Shown here one piece after another: positions 29,328 to 36,923 of a DNA stretch of 64,000 nt (its first letter is position 1; each line of letters starts with the position of its first letter). The translations under genes were made by a program, and so were the position numbers. The stretch is from positions 212,690-276,689 of the forward strand of contig NZ_LOHE01000090.1 of the NCBI RefSeq assembly GCF_001559865.1. Reading direction: 5' to 3'. The notes below the pieces were generated by a model, which did no database searches, had not been told where the DNA came from, and saw only the letters and a list, made by a program, of their open reading frames with translations. The stretch comes from Abyssisolibacter fermentans. GTDB lineage: Bacteria; Bacillota; Clostridia; Tissierellales; MCWD3.

Positions 29328-30722
29328 TTATTTTCTTATATTATACTTAGCTATTTTGTATTGAAGTGTTTGTCTAGGTATTTCTATTAATTTTGCTGTT
29401 TTTGATATATTCCAATCTGATTCATTAAGTGCTTGCAAGATTATGCTTTCTTCTAATTCTCTTACTGCACTTGTCAATGAAGGTATTTTATTTTGGTCAA
29501 ATCTACTGAAGCTTGAGCTGTTAAATTTCTTTGGTAAATGCTCTATCCCTATTTCTTCTATATCATTAATTGATATTGCCGCTTCTATTATATGTTCTAG
29601 TTCTCTGACATTTCCTGGCCATTTATGCTGCATAAAAATCTCCATTACTTCTTTTGATACACCTTTCGTTTTCTTGTTGTATTCAACGTTAGTTTTGTTT
29701 ATAAAATAATTGACTAACATTGGTATATCATCTTTTCTTTCTCTTAATGGAGGTATATTTAAGTTAATAACACTAAGTCTGTAATATAAATCATTTCTGA
29801 GTGTATTTTCTGTTATTGCCTTGCTAGGCAGTATATTTACCGCACTTATTATTCTTACATCAACCTTTGTTGTTTTCAGTGATCCAAGCCTTCTTATTGT
29901 TTTATTCTGTATAACTCTTAAAAGCTTTGCTTGCAATTCTAACGGCATAGAGTTTATTTCATCTAAGAATATTGTGCCTGTATTAGCAAGCTCAAACAAA
30001 CCTGGTCTGTCTACTGCTCCTGTAAAACTTCCTTTTACTGTTCCAAACAATATGCTCTCCAGTAGATTACTTGGTAATGCTGCACAGTTTTGTGCCACAA
30101 AAGGCTTGCTTTTTCTCTTGCCTGTATTATGTATTGCTTGTACAAACAGTTCTTTTCCTGTTCCTGTTTCGCCGTATATTAATATGGGTGAATCTGTCTT
30201 TGCTGCTTTTAATGCTAGTGATTTTAGTTCTTTTATTGTCTTATTTTGCCCAATTATATCCATAAATGTACATTTGAATCCATCACAAGTATCAACACTT
30301 TTATTATCGTCGTTTTTTAATAATTCTTTTTGCAAATCTACTATTTTTTCTGATAATTCTCTAACACGTGTAATATCTTTTGATATCTCTAGCGCACCTT
30401 TTATTTTATTATTTGCTATTATTGGTACAGAGGAGTTTATTGTTGTTATCTTATCCCCTTTATAATTGATAAACGTTTGCTCAACATTAAAAACAGGTTC
30501 TCTTGTATTGATAACCTTAAGTAGTGTGCTGGTTTCATCCGATAGGGAAGGATAAATATCTAATATATGCTTACCTTTCACATCATCTTTGTTTATTCCA
30601 TCCAATCTTTGAGCCGCTTTATTGTAATATACACTTTTCCCTTTGTTGTCTATAATGTGAATTCCCTCATCCATGTAGTCTAATATTTCAAAAATATTTT
30701 CTCTAAAGAAAAGGTCCTTCAT
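29328..30722 (-). CDS. Sigma-54-dependent transcriptional activator with PAS domain (probable kam regulator)
   Basis: 464 residues. A PAS sensor domain (about 10-115, GIHIIDNKGKSVYYNKAAQRLDGI) is followed by a short coiled linker, and an AAA+ domain (about 150-390) with Walker A GETGTGKE, the sigma-54-contacting loop ESILFGTVKGSFTGAVDRPG (canonical GAFTGA is here GSFTGA) and Walker B GTIFLDEINSM. A Fis-type HTH ends the protein (NISKTAKLIEIPRQTLQYKI). It lacks a receiver domain, so a small ligand in the PAS pocket is the likely signal. It sits just upstream of the kam operon, whose promoter is of sigma-54 type. The start is chosen at 30722 because AAAGGAGG precedes it; the upstream ATG at 30776 would translate the operator. 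Confidence 0.93.
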   Translation of the reverse strand: MKDLFFRENIFEILDYMDEGIHIIDNKGKSVYYNKAAQRLDGINKDDVKGKHILDIYPSLSDETSTLLKVINTREPVFNVEQTFINYKGDKITTINSSVPIIANNKIKGALEISKDITRVRELSEKIVDLQKELLKNDDNKSVDTCDGFKCTFMDIIGQNKTIKELKSLALKAAKTDSPILIYGETGTGKELFVQAIHNTGKRKSKPFVAQNCAALPSNLLESILFGTVKGSFTGAVDRPGLFELANTGTIFLDEINSMPLELQAKLLRVIQNKTIRRLGSLKTTKVDVRIISAVNILPSKAITENTLRNDLYYRLSVINLNIPPLRERKDDIPMLVNYFINKTNVEYNKKTKGVSKEVMEIFMQHKWPGNVRELEHIIEAAISINDIEEIGIEHLPKKFNSSSFSRFDQNKIPSLTSAVRELEESIILQALNESDWNISKTAKLIEIPRQTLQYKIAKYNIRK

Positions 30723-30736
30723 ATCGAGCCTCCTTT

Positions 30737-30770
30737 GCTTAATATTCGGCACATGTGCCCAATATTTAGC
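30737..30770 (-). promoter_or_regulatory. Double operator dyad in the leader of the regulator gene
   Basis: A 34-bp near-perfect palindrome centred on GGCACATGTGCC, touching the ribosome-binding site. Each half contains one copy of the site TGCC-n-AATATT-nn-GCA seen upstream of the kdd promoter; 14 of 16 positions agree. A further fragment, GCTAAATATTAG, lies at 30780-30791. Binding of the regulator to its own leader would give autorepression; that is inferred. Confidence 0.65.
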
Positions 30771-30803
30771 ACTCATAACGCTAAATATTAGTTTAATAAT
30801 TTT

Positions 30804-30881
30804 TTATAACAACAGAAGCAATTACGTAGTAATTGCAACACACCGTTTCAACAAGGGTGGAGATATCTTACGCCTTGTTAT
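30804..30881 (-). repeat. Family B element, internally deleted copy B1
   Basis: Ends are TTATAACAA and its inverse. On the minus strand it keeps CTTGTTGAAACGGTGTGTTG and the GCAATTAC-TACGTAATTGC palindrome of the full 133-bp copies but lacks about 55 bp of the middle. It lies between the regulator gene and the ArgS-like gene. Confidence 0.75.
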
Positions 30882-30894
30882 ATTTATTATCTTA

Positions 30895-31890
30895 TCATAT
30901 TTTTAGCAAATTCATTATTTTTTCTACAACTTCTGTGTATATTTTTAGTATGAATAGATTAACTTCTATTCTATTTTTGTTCATTTTTCTAATCAATAAT
31001 TTATTATTATACTCATAAAATATATCGCTTAATTCTTTTAGAAATGCTAGAAGTTTATAAGGTTCATAGTATTTTACTGCTTCTGTTATAACGTCTCCTA
31101 TTGTTAAATATTTGAGGAATAACTCTCTTGCTTTATTATCATCAAATAAATATTCTGCATTTATATTATTATAGTTATATCCTTCGTTTTTAAGTAATTT
31201 TATTATATTATTAGCTCTTAAATATGGGTATGTCACATAGTTATATGGATTATTTAAGCTATTTGTAAATGCTTTGTCTAATGATATGTTTACAAGTGTT
31301 GATCTATTTTTGCTACATGAATAAAAAAACATATTTTCTACACTTAAATTTACAAAACATTCTTCGTCTTGTTGAAATGGCTTAACTACTATATTGGTCT
31401 TGTCTTTGTTTTGTTTTCTACTCACATTTATAATTTTGACATCCTTATTACCATTTTGTTTTTTATTTATTATTTCTATAATATTATTCATCTGCTCCGT
31501 TATTAAATAAGCTCTATTATACATGTTATTTTTTGCTTTGTCGATATATTTAAATAAACAATTTTCTATGCTTATTTTATGAATTAATATACTATTTTCA
31601 ATCAATTCTCTACCATATATTTCAAACCATTTGTCTGTAAGAATGAAATTTATAAATCCGGGTTCTATAAAATCTATCCTTTTTATATTTAGTGAAGTAT
31701 ATGAAATTTGACCTTTTATTATTTGGTATACTTCTCTAGGTGTTCTATTTAGCTTTTTTGAGAATTTTAATGCAATGTTACTTGTTAAATGTCCAAATTC
31801 TTTTGATTTAGGTACTGAAATGTCAACTTCTTCGTCTACATTGAGTATATTTTTCATCTCATTTTGTAATTCTGTATATATTTTGTTCAT
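30895..31890 (-). CDS. ArgS-like protein lacking the aminoacylation core
   Basis: 331 residues. The N-terminus matches the arginyl-tRNA synthetase additional domain (FGHLTSNIALKFSKKLNRTP, about residues 32-51; then RIDFIEPGFINFIL, about 75-88). The C-terminus matches the ArgS tail and DALR anticodon-binding domain (NNPYNYVTYPYLRANNIIKL, about 215-234; YYEPYKLLAFLKELSDIFYEYNN). The Rossmann catalytic part is almost absent: there is no HIGH-type or KMSK motif, and real ArgS is about 550-570 residues. The frame is intact, which argues against a fresh pseudogene. It follows a DUF1934 gene by 12 bp, the same order as ywiB-argS in Bacillus. It may bind RNA or be a relic; a functional ArgS must be encoded elsewhere. 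Confidence 0.75.
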   Translation of the reverse strand: MNKIYTELQNEMKNILNVDEEVDISVPKSKEFGHLTSNIALKFSKKLNRTPREVYQIIKGQISYTSLNIKRIDFIEPGFINFILTDKWFEIYGRELIENSILIHKISIENCLFKYIDKAKNNMYNRAYLITEQMNNIIEIINKKQNGNKDVKIINVSRKQNKDKTNIVVKPFQQDEECFVNLSVENMFFYSCSKNRSTLVNISLDKAFTNSLNNPYNYVTYPYLRANNIIKLLKNEGYNYNNINAEYLFDDNKARELFLKYLTIGDVITEAVKYYEPYKLLAFLKELSDIFYEYNNKLLIRKMNKNRIEVNLFILKIYTEVVEKIMNLLKI

Positions 31891-31902
31891 TTATATATCC
31901 TC

Positions 31903-32319
31903 TTACATTATTTCAATTGATAATGTATTTGCACTCTCTGCTATCTTGGATATGTTTAACCTATAACTCATCTCGATTTTACCTTTGCCATTATCACTAA
32001 TATCCATGTTAAGCTTGTTTGTTAGAACTTCCATCGTCATTTCTCCATATGCTGTGATGTAATCTGTTACATGTTTTTTTCCTTTTTCAAATATTAGTTT
32101 TGAGCTATTTGTTCCGAATCTTCTCATTTGTACTTTATGTTCTTGTATTTTTAGAGTTGTTGTTGAACCTTGCATTCCAGATATTTCCGATTCATCATAA
32201 ACTACATAATATATATCATTTTTTTTATAAAATTTGCCTTCTGTTATTAATTCTATTGTATTTTCTTCTCCTTGTAAGCCAGTTTGTTTTCCTACTATCT
32301 TTACTTTTACATCCTTCAT
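31903..32319 (-). CDS. DUF1934 (YwiB-like) beta-barrel protein
   Basis: 138 residues, calycin-like. It has the family pattern of an N-terminal strand with TEGKFYKKNDIYYVVYDESE, then GMQGSTTTLKI, and a C-terminal GEMTMEVLTNKL-NGKGKIEMSYRLNI stretch. Function is unknown; in many Firmicutes the gene is directly upstream of argS, and here the next gene is the ArgS-like protein. Both probably share one transcript. An AGGAAG ribosome site precedes the ATG. Confidence 0.85.
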   Translation of the reverse strand: MKDVKVKIVGKQTGLQGEENTIELITEGKFYKKNDIYYVVYDESEISGMQGSTTTLKIQEHKVQMRRFGTNSSKLIFEKGKKHVTDYITAYGEMTMEVLTNKLNMDISDNGKGKIEMSYRLNISKIAESANTLSIEIM

Positions 32320-32398
32320 ATTATCTTCCTTTCATTAGTGCTTCTAATAGATCTATATTTAATATTTTATAATTCCATATTAATTATATTACATATCT

Positions 32399-32861
32399 CA
32401 GATTATTCATAGAATATTATGAGCAGTGAACTAAAATCTCTGATTTTATGTGAATCGCTTACTCCTAGGAAAAATGAGTAGGAGTTACATATCGCCGCTT
32501 ACTCCTATGAAGGAACGGAATAGGAGATTCATTAATAAGTATTCCTTATGATTATAACAAGGCGCAAGATGCCCTCACCTCTATAGGTAGCGGGTATAAA
32601 TTATATTTAACAGGTGGTGCGCAATCTTGCGCCTTGTTGAAACGGTGTGTTGCAATTATTACGTAATTGCCTTCGTTGTTATAAGAAGTCCATTAAATTC
32701 TCGACATACCAACTCGGTATACCTTCGAATTCAAATTTAGATGTACCTCAGACTTATTACTTCGTCTGAATAAGCGATTCACCCTAAATTAAAATTTAGG
32801 TTCTCTGCTCATAATTCAGAACTATACATCATATTATTCAAAGTTATATGAATAATCAGGG
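32399..32861 (+). repeat. Family A MITE-like element, copy A2, with nested family B
   Basis: Starts TCAGATTATTCATAGAA and ends TATATGAATAATCAGG: inverted ends of about 13 bp. The interior has two inward family C-type units (about 32425-32490 reversed, 32735-32815 forward) and the ACCAACTCGGTATACC block. The 463-bp size is explained by the family B insertion at 32552-32684. It has no coding capacity. Confidence 0.8.
32552..32684 (+). repeat. Family B element, full copy B2 (133 bp)
   Basis: Bounded by TTATAACAAGG and CGTTGTTATAA. It contains a long hairpin (CAAGGCGCAAGAT with ATCTTGCGCCTTG), the block TTGAAACGGTGTGTTGCAAT and the palindrome GCAATTATTACGTAATTGC. It has the same length as the reversed copy at 58351-58483. 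Inserted into a TTATAA of family A. Confidence 0.8.
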
Positions 32862-32895
32862 ATCATTTATAGTTTTTGCTTGTATAAAATTAAAA

Positions 32896-32942
32896 AGAAG
32901 CTGTTTTTAACTAAAGATCACTTTTTGTTTAAAACAGCTTCT
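32896..32942 (-). terminator. Terminator of the sleB-ypeB operon
   Basis: The arms AGAAGCTGTTTTTAA (32896-32910) and TTTAAAACAGCTTCT (32928-32942) form a long stem, followed on the minus strand by TTTTAATTTTAT. It lies 6 bp after the ypeB stop. Confidence 0.85.
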
Positions 32943-32948
32943 CTTATT

Positions 32949-34310
32949 CTATATCATCAATATACCATTCTTGCCCATTATAATCTTTAATATTTTTTGT
33001 TCTCTTCCAGTTTCTGCATTTATATATACTATAAAATCAAAGCCTTTATATTTCCCTTTGAATTCATAACATAAAACATCTTTTTGCCCTCTATCTGGTA
33101 TTATTGCTAATCTTACGCTAGATATATCAAAATTGTATCTCACTTTTTCTCTAGCCTGTTCTTGTGTCAATGTTGGAGGTGGTATGCTTCGTTCATGATG
33201 ACTTTTTAGGTAATTTGATGCATCTATTCCTATAATCTCTCCTGTATCTAGTGCAACCTTAACTTTTATCAAATCAGAATATACTGTGATATCATTTTCT
33301 TTATATGCATAGTTAAATAAGATAAAGCCATCATACTCTTGTGAATAATTAGGCTCCATGCTACTATAACCTATATTGTTCAAGAACTCTACTGCCTTTT
33401 TACCCGCATCTTCTGATGATAAGGTTCGCTCTTTAATTTCTTTACTATGCTCCATCCATATAATTTTACCGCCTGTTCTGCTGACTCCTATATACGCTGT
33501 AGTATCATCTTTCATTTTGACGGCAAAGGTATAAGCTGGTATGCTGATTGTTTTCAATTTTTCTCCCATTTCTAGTGCTTCTATACTTTTTACGCCTTTG
33601 AATTCTAAAAACTTTCTCGCTATATCTTCTGCTTTTTTTTGATCTACTGTTCCTTCTCCTAATCCTCTAGGTTTTATATTTAGTACTTGATCTGAAAATG
33701 GTCCATCATATATTAGTTCTGGATACTGGGTCATTTGTTCTTCTTCATATTTTGTAATCCCTGTATCAAACATTACTTTATTTGATTCTTTTATTTCTTT
33801 ATCATTATATTGCACTGACTGCATATCTATTTCTCCATTTACTACCTTTGCAAAAGTTTGTTCCATTTCTGCAGATAAGGTACTCATATAATCTTGTAGT
33901 TTAAATAAGGTTTGCCTTTGTTTGTTGTCTAGTTCTTTTTCATCTAAGTGATCTTGTATTAATGCATAGCTATAATCAGCTACATGATTTAAGAATTTTT
34001 CTGTATTTGCTAATTCTTTATGCATCAATGGTAATTGTGTTAATCTATCTTGTGCAAAATATGCTTGCTGATAAATCTGGGATAATAGTAGTATGTTTCT
34101 CTCTCTTGATTCGGATAATAGTGCTTTTTCTAATGATGTTTGTACTGTTTCTATGTTATCCTTCATGTCATAAAAATATCTTTGGTACTGGCTATTTAAG
34201 CTTCTTTTGTAAATAATCTTTTGTCTGTACTGCGTATATCCCCATCCTATGGCTACAACTAAAGCTAAGCTTAGTATCATAGACAATGTACCATATCTTC
34301 TTTTTTTCAT
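32949..34310 (-). CDS. ypeB: Spore germination protein YpeB
   Basis: 453 residues. An N-terminal membrane anchor (about residues 8-26) is followed by a helical YpeB region (about 30-200) and C-terminal PepSY-like repeats (GEGTVDQKKAEDIARKFLEF, LSSEDAGKKAVEFLNNIGYS, LTQEQAREKVRYNFD). YpeB is made in the forespore and is needed to place and protect the cortex-lytic enzyme SleB, whose gene is directly upstream here (14-bp gap). Start chosen at 34310: AAAGGA lies 8 nt before this ATG, while two earlier ATGs are too close to it. Confidence 0.93.
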   Translation of the reverse strand: MKKRRYGTLSMILSLALVVAIGWGYTQYRQKIIYKRSLNSQYQRYFYDMKDNIETVQTSLEKALLSESRERNILLLSQIYQQAYFAQDRLTQLPLMHKELANTEKFLNHVADYSYALIQDHLDEKELDNKQRQTLFKLQDYMSTLSAEMEQTFAKVVNGEIDMQSVQYNDKEIKESNKVMFDTGITKYEEEQMTQYPELIYDGPFSDQVLNIKPRGLGEGTVDQKKAEDIARKFLEFKGVKSIEALEMGEKLKTISIPAYTFAVKMKDDTTAYIGVSRTGGKIIWMEHSKEIKERTLSSEDAGKKAVEFLNNIGYSSMEPNYSQEYDGFILFNYAYKENDITVYSDLIKVKVALDTGEIIGIDASNYLKSHHERSIPPPTLTQEQAREKVRYNFDISSVRLAIIPDRGQKDVLCYEFKGKYKGFDFIVYINAETGREQKILKIIMGKNGILMI

Positions 34311-34324
34311 AACCATCATCCTTT

Positions 34325-35035
34325 CTAGTTACCAAACCAATGTTTACCGATTTTTACGACTACTTCTCTTGACCATATCCATGAACTTGTTGCAGTTGCT
34401 GGATTCCAATAGTATCTACATCCATAAGTAGGATCCCATCCATTCATTGCGTCTTCAGCAGCTTTTATTGATTCCTGATCAGGTGATAAATTTATCTGGC
34501 CATCGTATACTGCTGTAAAAGCTCCTGGTTGATATATTACACTAGCTATGGTATTTGGAAATGACGGGTGTTCTACTCTATTTAATATTACTGCTGCTAC
34601 TGCTACTTTTCCTATGTATGATTCGCCTCTTGCTTCTCCATGAATAGCTCTTGCAAGCATATAAATATTATCATTATTATTTACACTACTGCCTGATGGT
34701 TTCTTTATATTTATACCAAGTGCTGCATAAGTTTTTGGTCCTACTATTCCATCAGCTAATAACCCATTTTTCTTTTGAAAGTTTATTATTGCCCTATAGG
34801 TATCTTCTCCGTATATCCCATCTGCCGCACCATCTAGGTATTTCCACTTTTTCAGTTTTGTTTGAACTTCTCTTACATCATCACCTCTTGCTCCCCAATA
34901 CAAGTTTCTAGACGACATAGCTCTTGCAAGGTGTATCTGTGACGCACTGACTGAATCTTGATTTTGCATATATATTATTGTCCCTGATAAAACAACTATT
35001 ACCGCCAGACTTGTTATTAGCAATAATTTTTTCAT
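34325..35035 (-). CDS. sleB: Spore cortex-lytic enzyme SleB
   Basis: 236 residues. A signal anchor (about 1-32) is followed by a peptidoglycan-binding domain (about 48-108, VREVQTKLKKWKYLDGAADG) and the Hydrolase_2 lytic transglycosylase domain (about 128-236, LARAIHGEARGESYIGKVAVAAVILNRV, then YGCRYYWNPATATSSWIW). SleB degrades spore cortex peptidoglycan with muramic-delta-lactam during germination. It is co-transcribed with ypeB, as in Bacillus. Confidence 0.95.
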   Translation of the reverse strand: MKKLLLITSLAVIVVLSGTIIYMQNQDSVSASQIHLARAMSSRNLYWGARGDDVREVQTKLKKWKYLDGAADGIYGEDTYRAIINFQKKNGLLADGIVGPKTYAALGINIKKPSGSSVNNNDNIYMLARAIHGEARGESYIGKVAVAAVILNRVEHPSFPNTIASVIYQPGAFTAVYDGQINLSPDQESIKAAEDAMNGWDPTYGCRYYWNPATATSSWIWSREVVVKIGKHWFGN

Positions 35036-35132
35036 CTAATTTAGCCTCCTTATATAATGATCTATTATCTATTCATTATTTTCTGTAAAAAGGCTATCAT
35101 TTATTCAATAATGTGATTTATATAACAAAAAA

Positions 35133-35326
35133 AGGACTAACTCAAAATATTTTTTTGAGTCGCCCTTTTGGGTTATTTCAAAATGAGCAAAGTTCAAGGC
35201 TATTTTTTTAATATTGCTGAAACTCCTACTCATTACATTCCTAGGAGTAAGCAACTCACTAGAAATCATAGATTTCTGTTCGTTACTCATCTCAGAAATT
35301 TGCCATTTTGAGATAACCTCCTATTT
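35133..35326 (+). repeat. Family D repeat, copy D2, enclosing a family C unit
   Basis: Contains GGGTTATTTCAAAATGAGC and AAGTTCAAGGC on the left and CCATTTTGAGATAACC on the right as an inverted end, so the unit is a large imperfect palindrome. The middle (35221-35290) is a family C unit. A short open frame across it is not a gene. Confidence 0.55.
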
Positions 35327-36019
35327 TTTAGCTCTAGCCCCTACCAACACATTTGCTAATTTAATTTTTGTTTCTTCTAATATTTCTACAACTTTTGATT
35401 TCAGTTTAACTTCTGATTGAACATAATTTTCTGATTTAACTATCATATTGTACTCTTCTTGTGTTAAAATGCTCTTAAGCTCTGCTTCTGATCTCTTATC
35501 TGTCAAACCATTACTAACGTCTATATAGCATAAGGGTGGAAACATGACACACCACCAATTTTTACCCTTACCATTTCCTAATACTATTCTTACTGCTTCG
35601 TACTCTCCAGCTGGTAAAACTATATTTCCATATTTTTTTGTTGGGAAATGGCATTTTTGCAAATACACTTTTGATTTATAGTCTCTTGTATTTTCTAAAA
35701 TAACAGCATCTGCAATTTCTTGTATATAATCTATATTTTCTCTAATGATATTTCTTGATTCTTCTATGTCTGTTACATTTTCTATTTTAGAGCCTATTTT
35801 TTTTAGAACACTATCTCTAACCTTTAATTTCAATGCCTGATCATACTCAGAATCACTGTTAGCTATTACATGAAAACGAATAAGTTTTTCCTTATAAGTA
35901 TTTTCTGCCATAGCTGTATTAGTGTTGTTATCTTTAAAAAAAACTGCTATTAAAAAAGTTAAACATATTATAATTGCTGTTATTCTTGTAAAAAATACTA
36001 TCTTCTTTGATTTTTTCAT
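35321..36019 (-). CDS. spoIIR: Stage II sporulation protein R
   Basis: 232 residues. A signal/anchor segment (about 12-30) precedes the SpoIIR domain: EKLIRFHVIANSDSEYDQAL, then KLKVRDSVLKKIG and the C-terminal stretch NWWCVMFPPLCYIDVSNG. SpoIIR is made in the forespore under sigma-F, is secreted into the intermembrane space and triggers SpoIIGA to process pro-sigma-E in the mother cell. A GGGGTGATT ribosome site precedes the ATG. It is monocistronic here. Confidence 0.95.
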   Translation of the reverse strand: MKKSKKIVFFTRITAIIICLTFLIAVFFKDNNTNTAMAENTYKEKLIRFHVIANSDSEYDQALKLKVRDSVLKKIGSKIENVTDIEESRNIIRENIDYIQEIADAVILENTRDYKSKVYLQKCHFPTKKYGNIVLPAGEYEAVRIVLGNGKGKNWWCVMFPPLCYIDVSNGLTDKRSEAELKSILTQEEYNMIVKSENYVQSEVKLKSKVVEILEETKIKLANVLVGARAKK

Positions 36020-36205
36020 CTAATCACCCCAATATATTAATATTGTATCTGTACCATAATTCTTTCTTTACTTAAAGTATTAACAAAAAGTACAATTATT
36101 AAACTTACATTTGAAATATTTCCAAGGTAATATTTGTTTATTTAATCGTTGCTATTTATCGTCCCAAGGAATATAATATGGTTAATTAAATTTATGTAAA
36201 GTGAG

Positions 36206-36778
36206 GTGTTTACTGTAAATAAAATAATAATTAATATTGTTTTAATAGTAACAATATCTTCATGTTTAATCGGATGTAATAGTACAGATAAAAAAATTGA
36301 AGAATCTATAATTAAAGCTGAAGTACTAGATAAAAAATTTGCAAATTTTCAAATTAGCTATGATGATTATATGAGTGAAATTGAAGATATTTATAATAGT
36401 AAATACTACACAGAAGATGAACATATTAAAAGAACTCATCCTATTATAGACATTAATAAAGAGAATTATATCAAAGCTCAAAAGCAAGCAACTAAAGATG
36501 CCATAAGATATGATGCAGAAATTCAGATTTCTAAAGTTTATAATGATAAAAATAATATGAAGATTGTTTTTACTAAAGTAAAAATAATACCTAGAAACAA
36601 GAACTTACCAATTCAACATCTTTCAAAAAAATATTATTTTTCAAAGGAAAATAATGAATGGAAGATTATTGGTAAAGATGCTATGTGTTACTACGAAAAA
36701 TTTGACAAACCTATAATGTATACCACTTTTGATGGAAAGCCTATAGAATATATTCAAAAGGTAAATCTATTTCCTTAG
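36206..36778 (+). CDS. Putative lipoprotein of unknown function
   Basis: About 190 residues, plus strand. The N-terminus is hydrophobic and ends with the lipobox-like LIGC at about residues 21-24, then a charged segment, so it is probably a membrane-anchored lipoprotein. The remainder (YYFSKENNEWKIIGKDAMCY near the end) resembles small secreted proteins with a DUF4829- or NTF2-like fold, but I cannot name a family. The start is uncertain: the GTG at 36206 overlaps the likely GTGAGG ribosome site, and no other standard start lies before the signal segment. It has low GC and no operon partner. Confidence 0.65.
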   Translation: MFTVNKIIINIVLIVTISSCLIGCNSTDKKIEESIIKAEVLDKKFANFQISYDDYMSEIEDIYNSKYYTEDEHIKRTHPIIDINKENYIKAQKQATKDAIRYDAEIQISKVYNDKNNMKIVFTKVKIIPRNKNLPIQHLSKKYYFSKENNEWKIIGKDAMCYYEKFDKPIMYTTFDGKPIEYIQKVNLFP

Positions 36779-36846
36779 CTTAGATAATATTGCAAATAAC
36801 ATAATGAATTGTAAAATATAAGTAAGCAATTTCACTAAAACTCTAA

Positions 36847-36884
36847 CTAAAAAATACATACAACAAATTGTATGTATTTTTTAG
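36847..36884. terminator. Bidirectional terminator between the lipoprotein gene and the ger operon
   Basis: CTAAAAAATACATACAA pairs with TTGTATGTATTTTTTAG around a 4-base loop. A and T tracts flank it on both sides. It lies between converging genes. Confidence 0.85.
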
Positions 36885-36923
36885 TATAGTTGCACATAAG
36901 AATTCTCATATAACCGTTCAAAA

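Larger units (their letters stand above)
32320..32948. other. Non-coding region filled by a family A repeat
   Basis: Holds the family A element at 32399-32861 with its nested family B insertion, and the terminator of ypeB at 32896-32942. No gene was seen. Confidence 0.75.

Noticed and set aside
30895..31890. Functional arginyl-tRNA synthetase
   Set aside because: Too short, with no HIGH-type or KMSK motif and no Rossmann catalytic domain.
32552..32684. Structured non-coding RNA or riboswitch
   Set aside because: The hairpins belong to a mobile repeat found in both orientations at unrelated loci; a regulatory RNA role is not supported by position.
35105..35290. Minus-strand open frame of about 60 codons
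   Set aside because: It is made of family D and C repeat sequence and is not conserved in the other copies.
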